DNA of 64,000 nucleotides from Branchinecta lynchi (lineage: Eukaryota; Arthropoda; Branchiopoda; Anostraca; Branchinectidae). The stretch is from assembly GCA_023053575.1 (NCBI GenBank), contig JAKZAP010000001.1:16012849-16076848 (forward strand), read 5' to 3'. This document shows positions 1-13,600 of the stretch, piece by piece. The position numbers were made by a program, and so were the translations under genes. Below the pieces are notes generated by a model. That model was given only the letters and a program-made list of their open reading frames with translations. It ran no database searches and had not been told where the DNA came from. Within the stretch, counting starts at the first letter, position 1; every line of letters begins with the position of its first letter.

Positions 1-40
1 GAGTCAAGAAATCCAGCTTCATCTAGCTTTCACCGTGCGA

Positions 41-1262
41 CAGACGTGACAATATTGTTTTTGCAAATCAACCCCCGTTATTTGTTTCGTTTAGCGCGAT
101 AAGCCTCAGTGTGTAACGGGTTTGAAAAAAAGTTTTGGCTTCCATCCCGAACGTTCACTTCCGAGTTCCGACTGACGAATCGCTAGAATCTTGATACGGA
201 AGTCGGCCGGCCTTCATACGCAACAATTCGCTGGTCAGTTTAGGTCCTTTTTAGATGGATGTGACATGAGAACTAGTAAAGTAAGCACGATGTTGAAACC
301 GGTACTTCTGTAAACCCAGCTCTCATCTTTGGTCCATTTCCAAAACTAACCGTATCATCGTACACCAGACGTGACAATATCGTTTTTGCAAGCTTACCTA
401 GTTATTTCTTTCTTCTACCAGGGACCCATAAATTTTCTGTAATGACTCGCCATTCAGGGGGCTTGTCATTTCCTATGCTTCTATGTTGCAATGTTGCCCG
501 AGCCTCACTTAGTTTCCGAAAATTCCGCTTGGGTCGAATCGGCGTTCTTGCTCAGATAGACTAAATTTGTTGTCACAAGTCAGGACTATTCAGCATGCCA
601 CCAGGTACCTAAGCTAGGACAAAATATCCAGGATACTCTTCCATTACAGATAATTATTCCTAGTTGAGCACAACAGCTGCGAAACATCTTGTCTATCTGG
701 ACAGTCGGGTATTTTATCGCCTTGGGTATTTCTCGAACTATCTGACGCTCGGTCAAGAGCGCATCATAAATCCCTTATTGACAAGCCCCCTGAATGGCGA
801 GTCATTACAGGAAATTTATGGGTCCCTGCTTCTACCGTTAGTGTGTTATAGATTTAATTAGGAACATTTTCGGCTTCCGTTCCGAACGTTCACGTCTGAC
901 TGATGAATCACTAGAATCTTGATACAGTAGTCGGCCGGCCTTTGTACACGACAAATCAATGTAGGTACTCATTAGACAGATTTGACATGGGACTTCGGTG
1001 CTGAAACTGGTACTTCTGGAGACCCAGCTTCCATCTTCGATCCCTTACGACTATTTACCCTCGTTATTTTTTCCTCTACCACGAAAAAGGCTAGGGTGAA
1101 ACGGGTGACATTTCGGCTTCCGATCCCAATGTTCACGTTGATGAATACAGAAGTCGGCGGCTTTATACACGACAATTTTCTGATCAGTTCAGATGCTCAT
1201 TAGACGGGTAAGACATGAGACTCGTAAGGTAAGCATGGTGCTGAAACTGGTACTTCTTTGAA
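41..1262 (+). repeat. Three-unit tandem repeat, middle unit split by a MITE
   Basis: Three diverged copies share the blocks CGTGACAATAT, TTCGGCTTCC..CCGAACGTTCACG, AAGTCGGCCGGCC and GAAAC(C/T)GGTACTTCT. The first two units start about 324 bp apart (near 45 and 369). The second is interrupted at 420-828 by the MITE listed next, and the third (about 1020-1262) is shorter. No coding capacity is visible. It lies downstream of, or in the next intron after, the last NOS exon seen. Confidence 0.75.
420..828. mobile_element. hAT-type MITE, copy 1
   Basis: The terminal inverted repeats are about 49 bp. The left begins AGGGACCCATAAATTTTC (420) and the right ends GAAATTTATGGGTCCCTG (828). The direct repeat CTTCTACC flanks it at 412-419 and 829-836; 7 or 8 bp are identical, depending on where the terminal C is placed. 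An 8-bp duplication and a CAGGG start are typical of hAT elements. The interior has no coding frame, so it is non-autonomous. A second copy is at 14410-14475. Confidence 0.8.
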
Positions 1263-1496
1263 ACAGTGAGGACTATCTGACGACGACTGATTGGGACAAT
1301 GGGAAGAAAGTATCCTTTGAGAGGACAAATTTCACCAGGAGTGGAAAGTGAGGTAACACTGATGACAACCTAAGGACAAATTACAGACCTACAAAGCTAT
1401 ACGAAGATGACATAGTAAATAGAAACTAGGCCTGCCAAAGAAGTACGTTTCTGAACTTCTAAAGCCATCGTAATGATACCAGAGATGTACACCCAC
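1263..1496. other. Non-coding gap
   Basis: Sequence between the tandem repeat and the donor of the 142-bp NOS exon. I see no gene or recognised repeat. The next NOS exon (the GW..GRFDVLPL block in known NOS proteins) was looked for here and not found. Confidence 0.5.
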
Positions 1497-1638
1497 TTGC
1501 GTAAGTTCGACATTCGCAGGGTCCCCAACGACTGTACCATCGGCCTGGAGATACCCAGCATACGCTACGAACTGACCATTCCAAATGCGGAAGTCGTGTC
1601 TTCCCTCCGCCCGGGCTGGGAATACCGTAATAGCAGAC
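1497..1638 (-). CDS. NOS: NOS exon, 142 bp (DFRIWN / GDPANVE region)
   Basis: The acceptor is ttcttttgcag ending at 1639; the donor is CAA|GTGGGT after 1497. The first base completes an Arg codon begun by the 92-bp exon. Translation starts [20 protein letters not shown] and continues [20 protein letters not shown] then ANVELTQ. In NOS this block packs near the heme pocket. Known NOS proteins usually read NSQ(L/I)xRYAGY where this reads [10 protein letters not shown], so the sequence is divergent but clearly homologous. The donor GTGGGT is weaker than the others; reading on would add a non-NOS tail, which supports splicing here. Confidence 0.93.
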
Positions 1639-4600
1639 CTGCAAAAGAAGGCCAGGTATTCATAAATGAGGAATGTTAGCGTGACTGAGAACTTATAACG
1701 AGAAAGGGCAAGAATTCTATAAAAGTAAGTAACTCATAGCTTACGCGCAAATAATACAAAGCACACTCCTACGAAAATCCCAAGGGTCCAAGGTTAGCGT
1801 GATTTGGGCCAAAAAAGCGAGAATTGTATACCGTAATTGTAGAAGGCGTAAAAACCTCGGTAATTGTTACTTATCGAAATATGTATCGGAAGCTAAGGGT
1901 AAAGATTAAATTACCGACGTACAGGGGTCCCGTTTTGTCGAGTCAGACCTTGCCCGTTGAAAACGGCATACGCCAGGGTGCTATTTCTTCCCCTCTTATT
2001 TATAATAACAGTGTACTTGAAGCACACAGACCTGTCAGAATGAGTTATGTGTATGAAGGTATGGACTTGTCGCTATTAAATTACGCAGATGATGTGTTGA
2101 ACTTGAGCCGGTCGGTTACGTATGTTGAAGGAAATTTTCGGGTTCTTAGTGAAGAATATAAGTGTCTTGGTTTATCATTTAATCCGAATAAGAGCGAGGT
2201 TGTCTTCTTCAACCAAAAGGCTGATACAGAGACAATTGATATCTGCTTCGGGGATCACATTTTCAACCTTCACCTTCGATTGTGTACCTTGGTCTGCCTA
2301 TTGGGTCGGACATGAAAACAACGCGTTCTTGTCTTGTATCGTTTTTTGTGGAAAAAGCTAGAAAAGCATACGGAGTACTCATTACTTCTAAGCGTCGTTA
2401 CAATAGACACATACTGGCCCGGCTATACTCCGCATTCGCTATGCCGCACATACTAGCGCTGTCGTCATTCTGGTCACTACTGACTATGAAAGATAAAAAA
2501 TGTATTCGTTCCACATTTTATAAGTAATTCAAGTATCTCCTAGGACTACCTCCGTGGGCACGTAATTCTAGATTGTCGGCAAAGTATAATGTCACCGATC
2601 CGTTTATTGCAATCAGAGCGAATTTCAGGTTTTATTCGTTCTCTTGACGCTAGCCATACTTTGTATAGGGCTATGTTGCCCCATGCGTAAATAAGAGTAT
2701 CAAAATTTATGTGTTACATGTTGTGTCTTCTTGTCTTTTTTTTTTTTCTTGTCTTTTCTTTCATACTCCATTTGTGACTTGTGTCTTAAAAATGGGAAAT
2801 AAATTTCATTCATTCATTCATTCATTCAATAACCTAAGACTTAAGGCCAATTAATCCAAAGCTTACCTCCTACATGGAAATTCCAAGGTCAGGCTACAAG
2901 GTTAGCCCGCCTGAGAAGTGTAGAGGATAGTGGGTAAGTTATAATGACGTATCGGACTCCCTTCCCTTGAGAAATTCGGACATGACTTAACATCAGCTTT
3001 TAGGTACAAATATCTAATTCGGAACTTCTTCGATCAATGTTGCTCGCGTCTGCTGAGCAAAATATTAACAGGCCTAAATCTCATACCTAACTAATACCAC
3101 CGAAAAATATGTAAACTTGTTTGTTCCGTAGTTTATCCACTCGTTTAATAGTTCTTCGCTGTGTTTATTTTTTACTAATCCGTGTCTTACGAAGGACAAA
3201 CAAATTGTTCACTACCACCTCTCCACGGGTTTGTTATGGTTGTGAGCACTCGTGAGCACTCGCAAAAACAATGGCAAATTCCGTTGTTATGCGTTTATGT
3301 CCGCAAGTTTCTGTTCTCATATCGATTTTCGGTTTCATTGGACTATTTTTTTCATTCGACTATATTTAAAGACAAAAAAAAATACAAAATATACATTCCT
3401 GCCAGGAAAGCACAAATGTAGTGCTTGGCTAGGGCAGGGAAATAACCTATATTAATTTAAATACCAAACAGAATCAACTAACTGAATATTCTATTTAAAG
3501 AAAAAAAAGGAGAGGAAAAAAAAATAACCTATGGTTTCAACTTTAAATATAAGGGAAAGAAGGAACGAGAAAGAAAGAAAAACCAAAGAAAAATAGTTTT
3601 CATCCACAAGGGCAGAAAACAAGTGTCAAATCCTCAAGGCGTCCTTTCCAACCAGTTTCTGATTTCATCAGAACTCTAATGCCCGTTATTTTACTGAATC
3701 TGGCAGCATTCTACATTTGCTCCGAAAACTAACAACGCATTCAGGGATTCCACGCATTCACATTCAGCATGCTGTTCTACTCCTCAAGTCATTTATATGT
3801 ACGGATTTGTGGATTCCGACCGAATTTAAATATCGAAGCAAAATATTCCGTAGCTTCCTCTGAAATCCTTATCTGTTGTTATCTTATCTGTTTATCTCCT
3901 TAAGTGTTGGAGTACCTGCCTTCTGTTGAAGTACCTAAAAGCTCGAAGTCATGTTCCATGTATCGTGCTAACTTTCCGTCAAATATCTCACTCCGTCGGA
4001 AGTCTCACGCGCACTATTTCACTCGTAGCCCTTGCTTTAATTTGTGCTCCCAAAAAGATGCTCTTGTCATTTCCAAAATTTAGGCTGCGGTGCCTTTCCA
4101 TTTAGTGGAAGAGGGTAATTTTCGGTTTTAGATTCGGTGTTAAGCCATATAAAAGCTAAGCATTTAAGAGTCCTATTTTGCCAGAAAATAGTAGAATTTC
4201 AAAATTTCGACTAAGGCGCTCGGGTCAATTCTGTCTTGAACAATGTTTAATGTTAATCCTATAATAATCTGTGTTCCCGTTTCTTGAAACTCCTACAATA
4301 TTTCGTGCGTGTATTTCTTGTCCGCTGCTTCTTAACCTAAGGTTGCGTTCCGGGACTTAACGATCGTTAACAAATTGTTAACAGTTGTTAACTTTTTGCG
4401 TTCCCCGTTTCTGATTTAAAAATTTAAGCTTCCAGAGCTTAACGATTGTTAACTATTTTGTAACAATGGTCGGTGAACATCGTTGCAAAATAGTTAACAG
4501 TGGTAGAACTGGGAAAAGTTAACGATCGTTAAAGCTGCAGTTAGCTCCGCCCCGAAGTAAAGTTAACGATTGTTAACAATTGTTAAGTTTGAGGAACGCA

Positions 4601-7600
4601 ACCTAAGATCCTAGTTCCTACTGCACCTCCAGAGGCGACTGGGGCATCCAATAAAACTTGGATGGCTTATAATATTTTATGTCATCTAGTAATTCATTAG
4701 CCAGTCGTATATTTTGAGCCCCCCCCCCCCCCGGCCCAGCTTTACAAAGCTATGGCACGTCCATGTCCCACAAATTCTACTTGGCCTACTACTCCATTGG
4801 CGATCTCAGTAGGCAACACAGCCTCATCAGTAGCAAGTGCGAGTCAGGGTAATTAGCAAGCAACATGTCAACACGCACCATCTCGATTTGTATTTCTTAC
4901 CAGGAACTCCAACCAAAATTTCTTCTTTAATTCTTTTTCTTTTTCCTCCTTTTAATTAAGTTAGGTTTATGTAAACTCACATCAATTCTGAGGTAAAATA
5001 ACAGGTGCCCTCAGAGGCATCCGAGATTGAAAATTAATGAAATTACGGAGCTCGGTTCATGAAGGCATAGGAACAAATTAGAGAACCTGTTAGTTAAAGA
5101 ACGGTGCGCTAGACCGTAGAATCAAGGATGAATCACAACCAATTGGTTGAAGACTGGAAATTCTCGTGAAAATAGAGAGACTAGGAAGTACGAACAGAAG
5201 AAACCACAGAAATCCAGACCAGCACTCAATTATCCGCAGGTACAGTTCCCTCTCGGCTGTTTTAAACTGTGGGGAAAAGAATGGATGGAGCGATGTGAAG
5301 TGTGAGTCGTTTAAGTCGTGTGTAAAATCATCGCAAGCATGGCTGAAACTATAAACACTGTCATTGCAGATTAAACACTTCCGGTTGCTCTTATGAATAT
5401 TATAAATAATTTATAAATGGTGTTATAAATAAATTAATACTTCTGGCTCGTAAGATACAAGAATAGTATATGAACAAGTCCAAAACACGCCAGTGAACGA
5501 GAAACCTCACCGGAACGAGGATTCAAATTATATGTCCACCAATCAACTGCGTTCGTTGGAGACAGCTGTGGTGACCTTTCCGGCTCTTCGCTAGGCACAC
5601 GGCGATTCTTCATCGCCAAAAAGGGTTATATTAGTCAAGAGTATACTAGACAACTCTCAATCTCTCAACAATTAAGCTTACTTGGAACGGACACATAAGA
5701 GAAAAAACAAAAAAATGCAAACCTACCTTAGATTGCCTTTATTCGTAGAGTATCGTAGATGGTTACAAATTGCCTCGAACATGCCTTGGGCGGTGCCGAC
5801 ATAGCGAGCATCGAAAACCTGGGAATGTGACAGTAATGGGATGCCGCATTAACTATTAAGGGACTGCAGAGCACCGTTAACGAGGGGAATGTTCCCCTAT
5901 CGGTATCCTGCTTAGGAAAAAGGGGCTAAGCGGGAAAGCCAAAAATAAGCAAAGGGGCAATAATTAATCGAAGAAAGTGTAGGCGAGTTTCTTCGGACAT
6001 ACCCATACTTTTCCAATTGCCATCTAGGGAGAAAGATTTTCATGTCTGACTAGTCCATTTCTTCTTTTTGGAATCATGATCATTCTTATCTGAAGGATTT
6101 TGGACGAATTGGCAAATTCCTATTTTGATCCTACGACCCAGCCTTGCAAGTGTCATATGAGCTTCTACCCTTGTTATTTACGTATTTGCTTCGTTATCAG
6201 AACCTCAATTTAATTATTTTATTTATCTTTAGTCATACTTCAGCATTTCTTTTCTTGTTGAGTGAGCAAATAAAATTCATTAGCATCGTCATAGCCACCA
6301 TGTTCGGGCCGAGGGGATCAATTCTCTAAGTTTCTCCTGGAGATCGGATCCCCGCGCTTATAGTGCGAACACACGACAAGGATTTCCAGGACGGATTTCC
6401 TGCACTTTCATCATCAAGTTGAACAAATTTCAACTTTTTCCATATGGAAGTGATGATGGTGCCGAAAATCCTGGCAGGAATTCCAGTCCGGGAGCTTCCA
6501 ATCCTGATCGTGTGTTCGCACTATTAGTGTGTGTCGCATGTTACATTTGTACAAACAGGCTGCAAGTCACAATTGCGCAAGTGATGAACTGCGGAGTGTC
6601 AAAGTAAGAAAGAGACGCTGGAGGGTGAGAGATGTGCAACTCCAGAAGGTATTTCTAGACCCTTACATAAGAAAGTACACGAAGTTTCATCGTCCTAACT
6701 CACACCGTCGTCAAGTCACTGGGCGATCGGCCAAGTTGCCCCTGAACCAGTTGTGTGTAGGGGATCCAGCTGCCCATGAATAGGGAAGGTGGGGAAGATG
6801 CCACTCCAGATAAAACTCTAGACACTAGAATGTATATGTGCATGAAATTTCATTGTTCTGTCTCCAGCCATGGTAAATTCACGAACCTGAGTCTCACGGC
6901 AATCTGGGAACAGTTGCTCCCGAAAGGAGTGGGTTTGCAGGAGGGAGGGGGGAGGTACAAAAAGCTCATCTAGACACCAAGGCCAACAGATATACCAAGT
7001 TTAACTTGATAGCTGCTATGGTTAACGAGTTATGAACAAAAACCGTGACCGAAAACCAGAAAACGAAAAACAGCTAGAGCGGCCGTAAAAGTGGATTGTT
7101 CACATAAAGACCACTCCAAGAACAAGACCAAGGGTATCGATGGGATCCCAAAAATTCAATATATGATCCAGACAATTGGGTCTTCTCTTCCCCAGATCCA
7201 GTCTTCGCCGGACTCCTTGAGCATTTTTACTATTAAAATTCAGAAACAGATTAAGGCCAAATAGCTAACCTCTGAGAAAACCAAGTTCAGATTTGGATTC
7301 AGCATGTGTGTTACCCTTATAAGTAATACCTACTTTGACGGAAACTTCCTGCCTTACTTCTGCCAATTTTCCGGTTTCGGACGAATTCCGGAACTACAAT
7401 CTAAAAAAAAACTATATCGAACATCTAATCAACTTTAAATAAAAATTTAACTTATAAAACAAATTTTCCGGTTCGAGCCTGATTTTTGGCGGACTATATG
7501 TCTGGGTAAAAAAATGATAACCATATACTGATTCAGCATCTTTTCTTACCCCGAAATCGGATATCTAATCAACTACAAATAAAACTTTTGCTTTTAACAA

Positions 7601-10600
7601 ATTTTCCGGTTTTGTTCGGATTCCGGGCGAACTACTTGTCCGGGTAGAAAATGATTTTCATAGAAGTGTTCACCATGTCTCCTTACCCCCTAAATCGAAC
7701 ATCTAATCAACATGAAATAAAACTTTTACTTTTAACAGACTTTCCAGTTTTAGCCGGATTCCGGGCGGACTCGTCCGGTGGGAAAATAATGTTCATAATC
7801 GTGTTCAGCATGTCTTCTTACCCCTTCATCGGCTATATCATTAGCTGTTTAAAGATATTTTGATGGTTAATCTGAACCCTCTACCCCACCCCTAAATGTA
7901 GGGCTACATATAACCCATCTACGAACTCGACCTTTCCGTTGACGCAAAGAATCCTCACACCAAGTTTCATCAAAATATCTCATTCCCTTCGAAAGTTATC
8001 GTGCTCACAGACGGACGGACAGATGGACGGACGGACAGACGGACAACTTTTGCGATGTCATAGATATCCCTCCACTTACATTTTGAGATCCCAAAACCAA
8101 GCATCACCTCCTTTTAGATTAACAGATCCTCGATCAGGCTGGGAAAACAGTAAATGTACGACTCACTTGGAATTCTTTTGTTTGATATTACTGTCTTGCA
8201 TGGCGAATGAGCGGAATTACGCGACTTTTGCGAATTTCGACCCTTACTCAGTGAACTGCATCGAGTGACGCTCAACGTAAACAAAGATAGGACCTTAATT
8301 GCTCCGAACACCTATAGACCTAGATGGCGTGATTTCCAACGATGCGACTGGCTTTCTCTGTAACATCTCTCTGACCAACTGTAGCTCAAGTTCAAAGATG
8401 GGCTCTGTATCCCTACATTTGGGGTTGGGGGAGGGATTTCAAATTAAGGGGCGAAACAAATTTCCTGAAAAGCAATTAAGACGATTTAGGGGTAAGGAGA
8501 CGCTGAATCCAAATGTGAAAATTATGTTCTCGCCGGACAATTCGGTCCAAACCGGAAGTTTTGTAAAAAGAAAGTTTAATCTAAAGTTGGTTAGAGGCTC
8601 GATTAAGGGGTAAGGAGACATGCTGAATCCGAATGTGAAAGTTATGTTCTTGTCGGACCTGAGTTCGAAATTCTGTTAAAAGTAGTTTTTTATCTGAAGT
8701 TGATTAGATATTCGGTGTAGGGGTAAGAAGACATGCTGAATTCGTTTTTGAGCTGTAGTTCTTGTCGGACAATAATTCGCAGGGAATCCGGCCGGGACCG
8801 GATATTTGGCAGAAGTAAGGCAGAAAGTTTTGATCAGTCTTCAACGAAGTAGATACGACGTAGGATATAGGCTAAAGACAAATGCTGAATCCATATCTGA
8901 ACTTGGTCTTCTCAGATGATTACCATTGGGCCATCTGTTAAAATCTGGACCAAACATATATTTAGGGATCCCATCGAAACCTTTGGTCTTGTTTCTTCAT
9001 GCCGTCGATTGAGGAAATTAGGTTGTTTTTATTGTTTAGTTCTTTCGCGCCTCTTCTTTTGTTTTTATGGCACTTGCCCTTCGGCCAAGTGCCATATAGC
9101 GATCGCAATTTCTGTCGGTCCGTCGGTCGGTCGGTCCGGGTTTTGCTAGTGCGGGCACTTCCACATAAACTAGGACGATGAAACTTGGCAGGCATATCAA
9201 GAACCCCAAAAGGTTAAGTTGGAAATAGTTACATCCCCGATCCGAGCATCGTGGGGGGAGTGGAGGGAGAGAGAATCCGGAATCTAGAGGTGTTTATAGC
9301 TTTTGAGCGGGAGATCGGATCTTAATGAAACTTGATATTTGGAAAGACCTCGTGTCTCAGAGGCCCAGTGAAAATCCGGACAAGATCCGGTGACTTTGGG
9401 GGGAGCTGGAGTGGGAAACCCGAATTCTTGGGAAACACTTAGAATCAAGGGATCGGGATGAAACATGGTGGGAAGAAGAAGCATAAGTCCTAGACACATC
9501 ACTGACATAGCCGGACCTGAGGCACTGTGCGGGAGTTGGGGGGGGGGGGATTCTGGTGATACAGCGAGTTTGGTACTTCCTGATGTAATAAGATGATGAA
9601 ACTCGGCAGGAATATGAGGGATCCAAATAGAGCGACATGAGAATAGTCGACATGACAAGACGACATGAGAAGAGCGACATGAGAATAGTCGTTGCACGAT
9701 TCAAACATCGTTGTGGAGTGGAGGGACGGAGAATCCGGAATCTAGTGGCATTTATAACTTTTGAACGTCGATCGGATTTGAATGAAACTTGGCAAGTGGA
9801 AAAAGCTGTTGTCTGAGATGTTACATGTCAAGTCCGGACCGGATCCGATACGTGGTTACTTGGTGGGGTGTGGAAGGGGGCACGGAATTTTTGTGAAACG
9901 CTTGGTGTCGAGGGATCGGGATGGAACTTGGTGGGAAGAACAAGCATAAGCATTAGATACTTCTTGACGGAACCAAATCATGTCGGGACTCTTTGGGGGG
10001 AGTTTGGAGTGGACTCTTTGGAGTGGATTTCCCGGAATTCTAGTCGCGAGATAGGATATCTTCCAGATGTGCTAAGGACGATAAAACTAGGCAGGCATAT
10101 TAGTGACCCGACCAAATAGACTTAAGGACCCGACAGAATGACCTAGGAAGACTTCCGTTTCTGGATCCGACCATTTTTCGGGGAGTAGAGGGAGGGGGAA
10201 TCCCGAAATTACTGACTTACGTAGGTTGCGAAAAAATGGTCCGATTCATGTGAAACTTTATGGGTGGTACAAACTGATGACCTAGATATTCAAAGCGTGT
10301 GTACGAACCCATGCGGCCATAGCTGGGGGAGTTGGGGGGGGGGGGGGGTCCGGAAACTTTGTGACATGCACACAAACCAAACGGATGGAGGGGCAAACGG
10401 GGCAGAATGGAATGCAACTTGGACAGTACCAAGTTTATGCGGCGTAGATTTGGCTTTTGGCGTCCGAACCGGATCCGACCAAGGTAGGAGGATGATGAAG
10501 TAGGAACCGGAAATTTGCAGATATGCTCCGTTTCGAGTTACACTTGATGGACGCGGAGAAGAGATGTTAGTATGTTTCCGAGTCGTATCCGGCCACAGTG

Positions 10601-13600
10601 GGGGGAGTCCTGGAAATGTTGTGGCTCGCATAGGGCTCAAACGAGTGAAGTGAGTTGAATGAAACTTGGAAAGTAGAGAGATTGTCTGCTTTAGATGACA
10701 TATTTTAGGGTCTGGACCGGATCCGAGCACGGTGGGGAGGGGCATCGGAATTCTCAGAAAAACGTTCAGATTCACTTTCTCGCTTCTCACACCACCTACT
10801 CGTAACCAATGCCATATGAACTCGTTCCAAAAAATGGAGCCTCAGGAATGGCTACCACACCTGACTCCAGGGTGCACAAGTACCAGGGAGAGTGAGGAAA
10901 AATAATACTGGATGAATCATCTATGGCACTGCGGCTGGATCGAGTAACCTTTACCTCAATGAGGACCCATTCGAGAGTGGTAACAGCAGGGCCGTAGTAA
11001 CAGGCTTCAGTAGCGTTCATTCAAGCTGCTGCGCTAGAAAGTTCGCATTTGGATGTCTGGCTGATACTGTCGTTCTCGGCTGGAATATGGATGGCAATTG
11101 GTTCCTAGAGATTGGCCCAGCAATCTCTATTATTACGAGTGCCTCTGAAATTTTTACCTAATACTAAAAAAAAAACGAAAACAATTGGTAAATTACCTGC
11201 AATTTATTCCACTGGATCCGACCTATACATCTTTGGGCGTTCCTCCATGCTAATTTAGCCCCAAATACGATTTCCGTCTCTGTCATGTTGTAGGTGTTTG
11301 TGCTCTCGACTTCATTTCGAATTTGGTTCCAGCGAGTCTCATGAGCTTTGGTTCCAAATCTAGGAAGAATGTAATCAACAGGAAGTCAAGCCCGGTTCTA
11401 CATTTTCTTCGTATAAGATGAAAATTTGTAGCCTGCATGGTAGTAATACGAAAACGTTGCATGTAATACTATGTAATAGCAAAGAAGACTATCATGTAAT
11501 GTGCCTTTGGTCCAATCTTATGTAGTAGTATCTAGTAGCATCCTGTCTTGCCATAGTATCATCGAGTCTTGCAAATAATAGCATATAGTAGTATGCAGTA
11601 ACACGGTAGCCTTGAAGTAGAAGCATGTAGTAGCATCGTTAGTACTGCATGCGACTTTTTCGTACTACTTCATAGTACTATTCTGAGATATATTTTTCAT
11701 CGGGACGGAAGCTATGGCCATACCAACTTTCTTGATTACTTAAAAGGGGCGATAGGGGGTGGCAAGGGGTCGGGTGGCGAGAAGGCAAGTGTTAGATTTA
11801 TGTCCCCCACATGATCAGAACGATTACAAATAAATTCCAGCTTAATGGCATGATGAACACAAAATATTCGAGTCGTGAAACCACATACCCAGACCAGCGA
11901 TCTGTCCACATGCCGATAGTTCAGAACAAACTGGAATGAATTAGACTGACTTGTCTATCCGGCCTCACCATAACAACAGGAGCCATGACGGTGGGTCAGA
12001 CCATTATTGCCTTTTGTACATCGCAGGAAACCAAGGCGTGTGTCGGGTCCAGCAGCAAGTCCCCCTTCCTCCATCTGAGGACTGAGGTAACTTTCTGGAC
12101 TGTCTGCACGGCACCATCTTTCGTCGTAATAAAATAAAGTACTATTCATCTTTGTTTCTTTTTCTTATTTAATTAATGAGCAGCTGGAATTGACGGACTA
12201 CATCTCATCAGGGTTGATAAATTTTCAGTTAGTTGCGGAATTTGGTGCCTTGTGTTCTTAGACTTCTTAGTTTACAACGAAAAGGTAGAGTAGTGTTTAC
12301 AATAACCATTCTATGGACCGGTAGTGGTTATCTCTCTTTTTGGGATCCGAAAAAGTAAGTGGAGGGATACCTATGACTTCGCAAAAGTTGTCCGTCTGTC
12401 CGTCCGTCCATCTGTTGCACGATAACTCTCGAAGGGATTGAGATATTTTGATCAAACTTGGCAGGAGGATTCTTTAGGTCAAAGAATAGATCAACTTCGA
12501 AGATGGGCTATGTAGCTCTATATTTAGGGGTGGGGGAGGGGTTTGAAATTAAGGAGAACAAAAAATATTGTTTTAAAGCTAATGAAGTAGTTGAATTAGG
12601 GGTAAGAAAACATGCTGAATCCGAATATGATATTTATTTTCTCGCCGGACAAATAGTGCACCCGGAATCCGGCGAAAACTGGAAAAATTTGTGAAAAGTA
12701 AAAGTGTAATATGAAGTTGATTGGAGGATTGATTTAGGGGCAAGAAACGTGCTGAGTCCGAATATGAAAACTATTTTCTCGCCCGACAATTAGTTCGGCC
12801 GGAAACCGGCCAAAACCGGAGAATTTGTTTAAAGTAAAAGTTTTATTTAAATTTGATAAGATGTTCGATTTGCGGGAGAGTAGACATGCTGAATTCGCAT
12901 ATGACAATCATTTTATCACCGGACGTATAGATCTCTCGGAATCCGGCTGAAACCAGAAAATTTGTTAAAAGTATAAGTTTAATCTGAAGTTGATTAGAGG
13001 TTGGATGTAGGGGTAAGGAGACATGCTGAATTCGTTTTTGAGCTTTATTCTCGAACAAGTAGTTCCGGAATTCCGCCAAAACCGGAAAATTGGCCGAAGT
13101 AAGGCAGGAAGTTTCGATCTGCTTCGTCAGAATAGATATGACTTAAAAGGGTAAACACAAATGGTGAATCCAGATCTGAACTTGGTGTTCTCATATGATT
13201 AGCTATTTGGCCTTAATCTGTTTCTAAATTTTAATAGTAAAAGTGTTCAAGGAGTCTGGCGAAGACTGGATCTGACGAAGACAAGACCCAATTGTCTGGA
13301 CAAATTTGAACTTTTGGGATCCCGTCGAAACCTTTGGTCTTGTTATTAGAGTGTTGTATACTCACCACTCCCTTACTTAAGACCAAGATTCGGTTGTCTG
13401 ATGATGGTGCTGGATAATGAGAAACTAAACGACGAACCAATTCAGGTTCTCAGCTCCTGCCTACTTCAAAACTCGTGGGATCCAACAGAGGTTACGCGAT
13501 AATCCTACTTAGCATTGCATTGGTGTAAGACACTAGGAAGAAATCCTATACATATTATCTACTATAGTAGACAATTTATTGACCCCCCGCGTTGCGCAAA

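Noticed and set aside
7939..8268. Frames rich in PTDRQ / [11 protein letters not shown] peptides (also at 52381, 58166, 8962, 37605)
   Set aside because: They translate the (CCGT/CTGT)n microsatellite of elements A and B and recur only because the repeat does.
9284..10790. Pro-rich minus frames of 70-166 codons in B1 (and similar in B3, B7)
   Set aside because: Antisense of G-rich element B units; they shift frame between units and have no conserved domain.
10796..11020. Minus-strand 74-codon frame next to a NOS exon, considered as a further NOS exon
   Set aside because: Its end lies inside element B1, it has no clean acceptor, and its sequence does not match the NOS block expected; the true next exon is at 5727-5818.
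11955..12149. GC-richer patch, open minus frames, possible exon
   Set aside because: No protein motif, and no acceptor/donor pair keeps an open frame.
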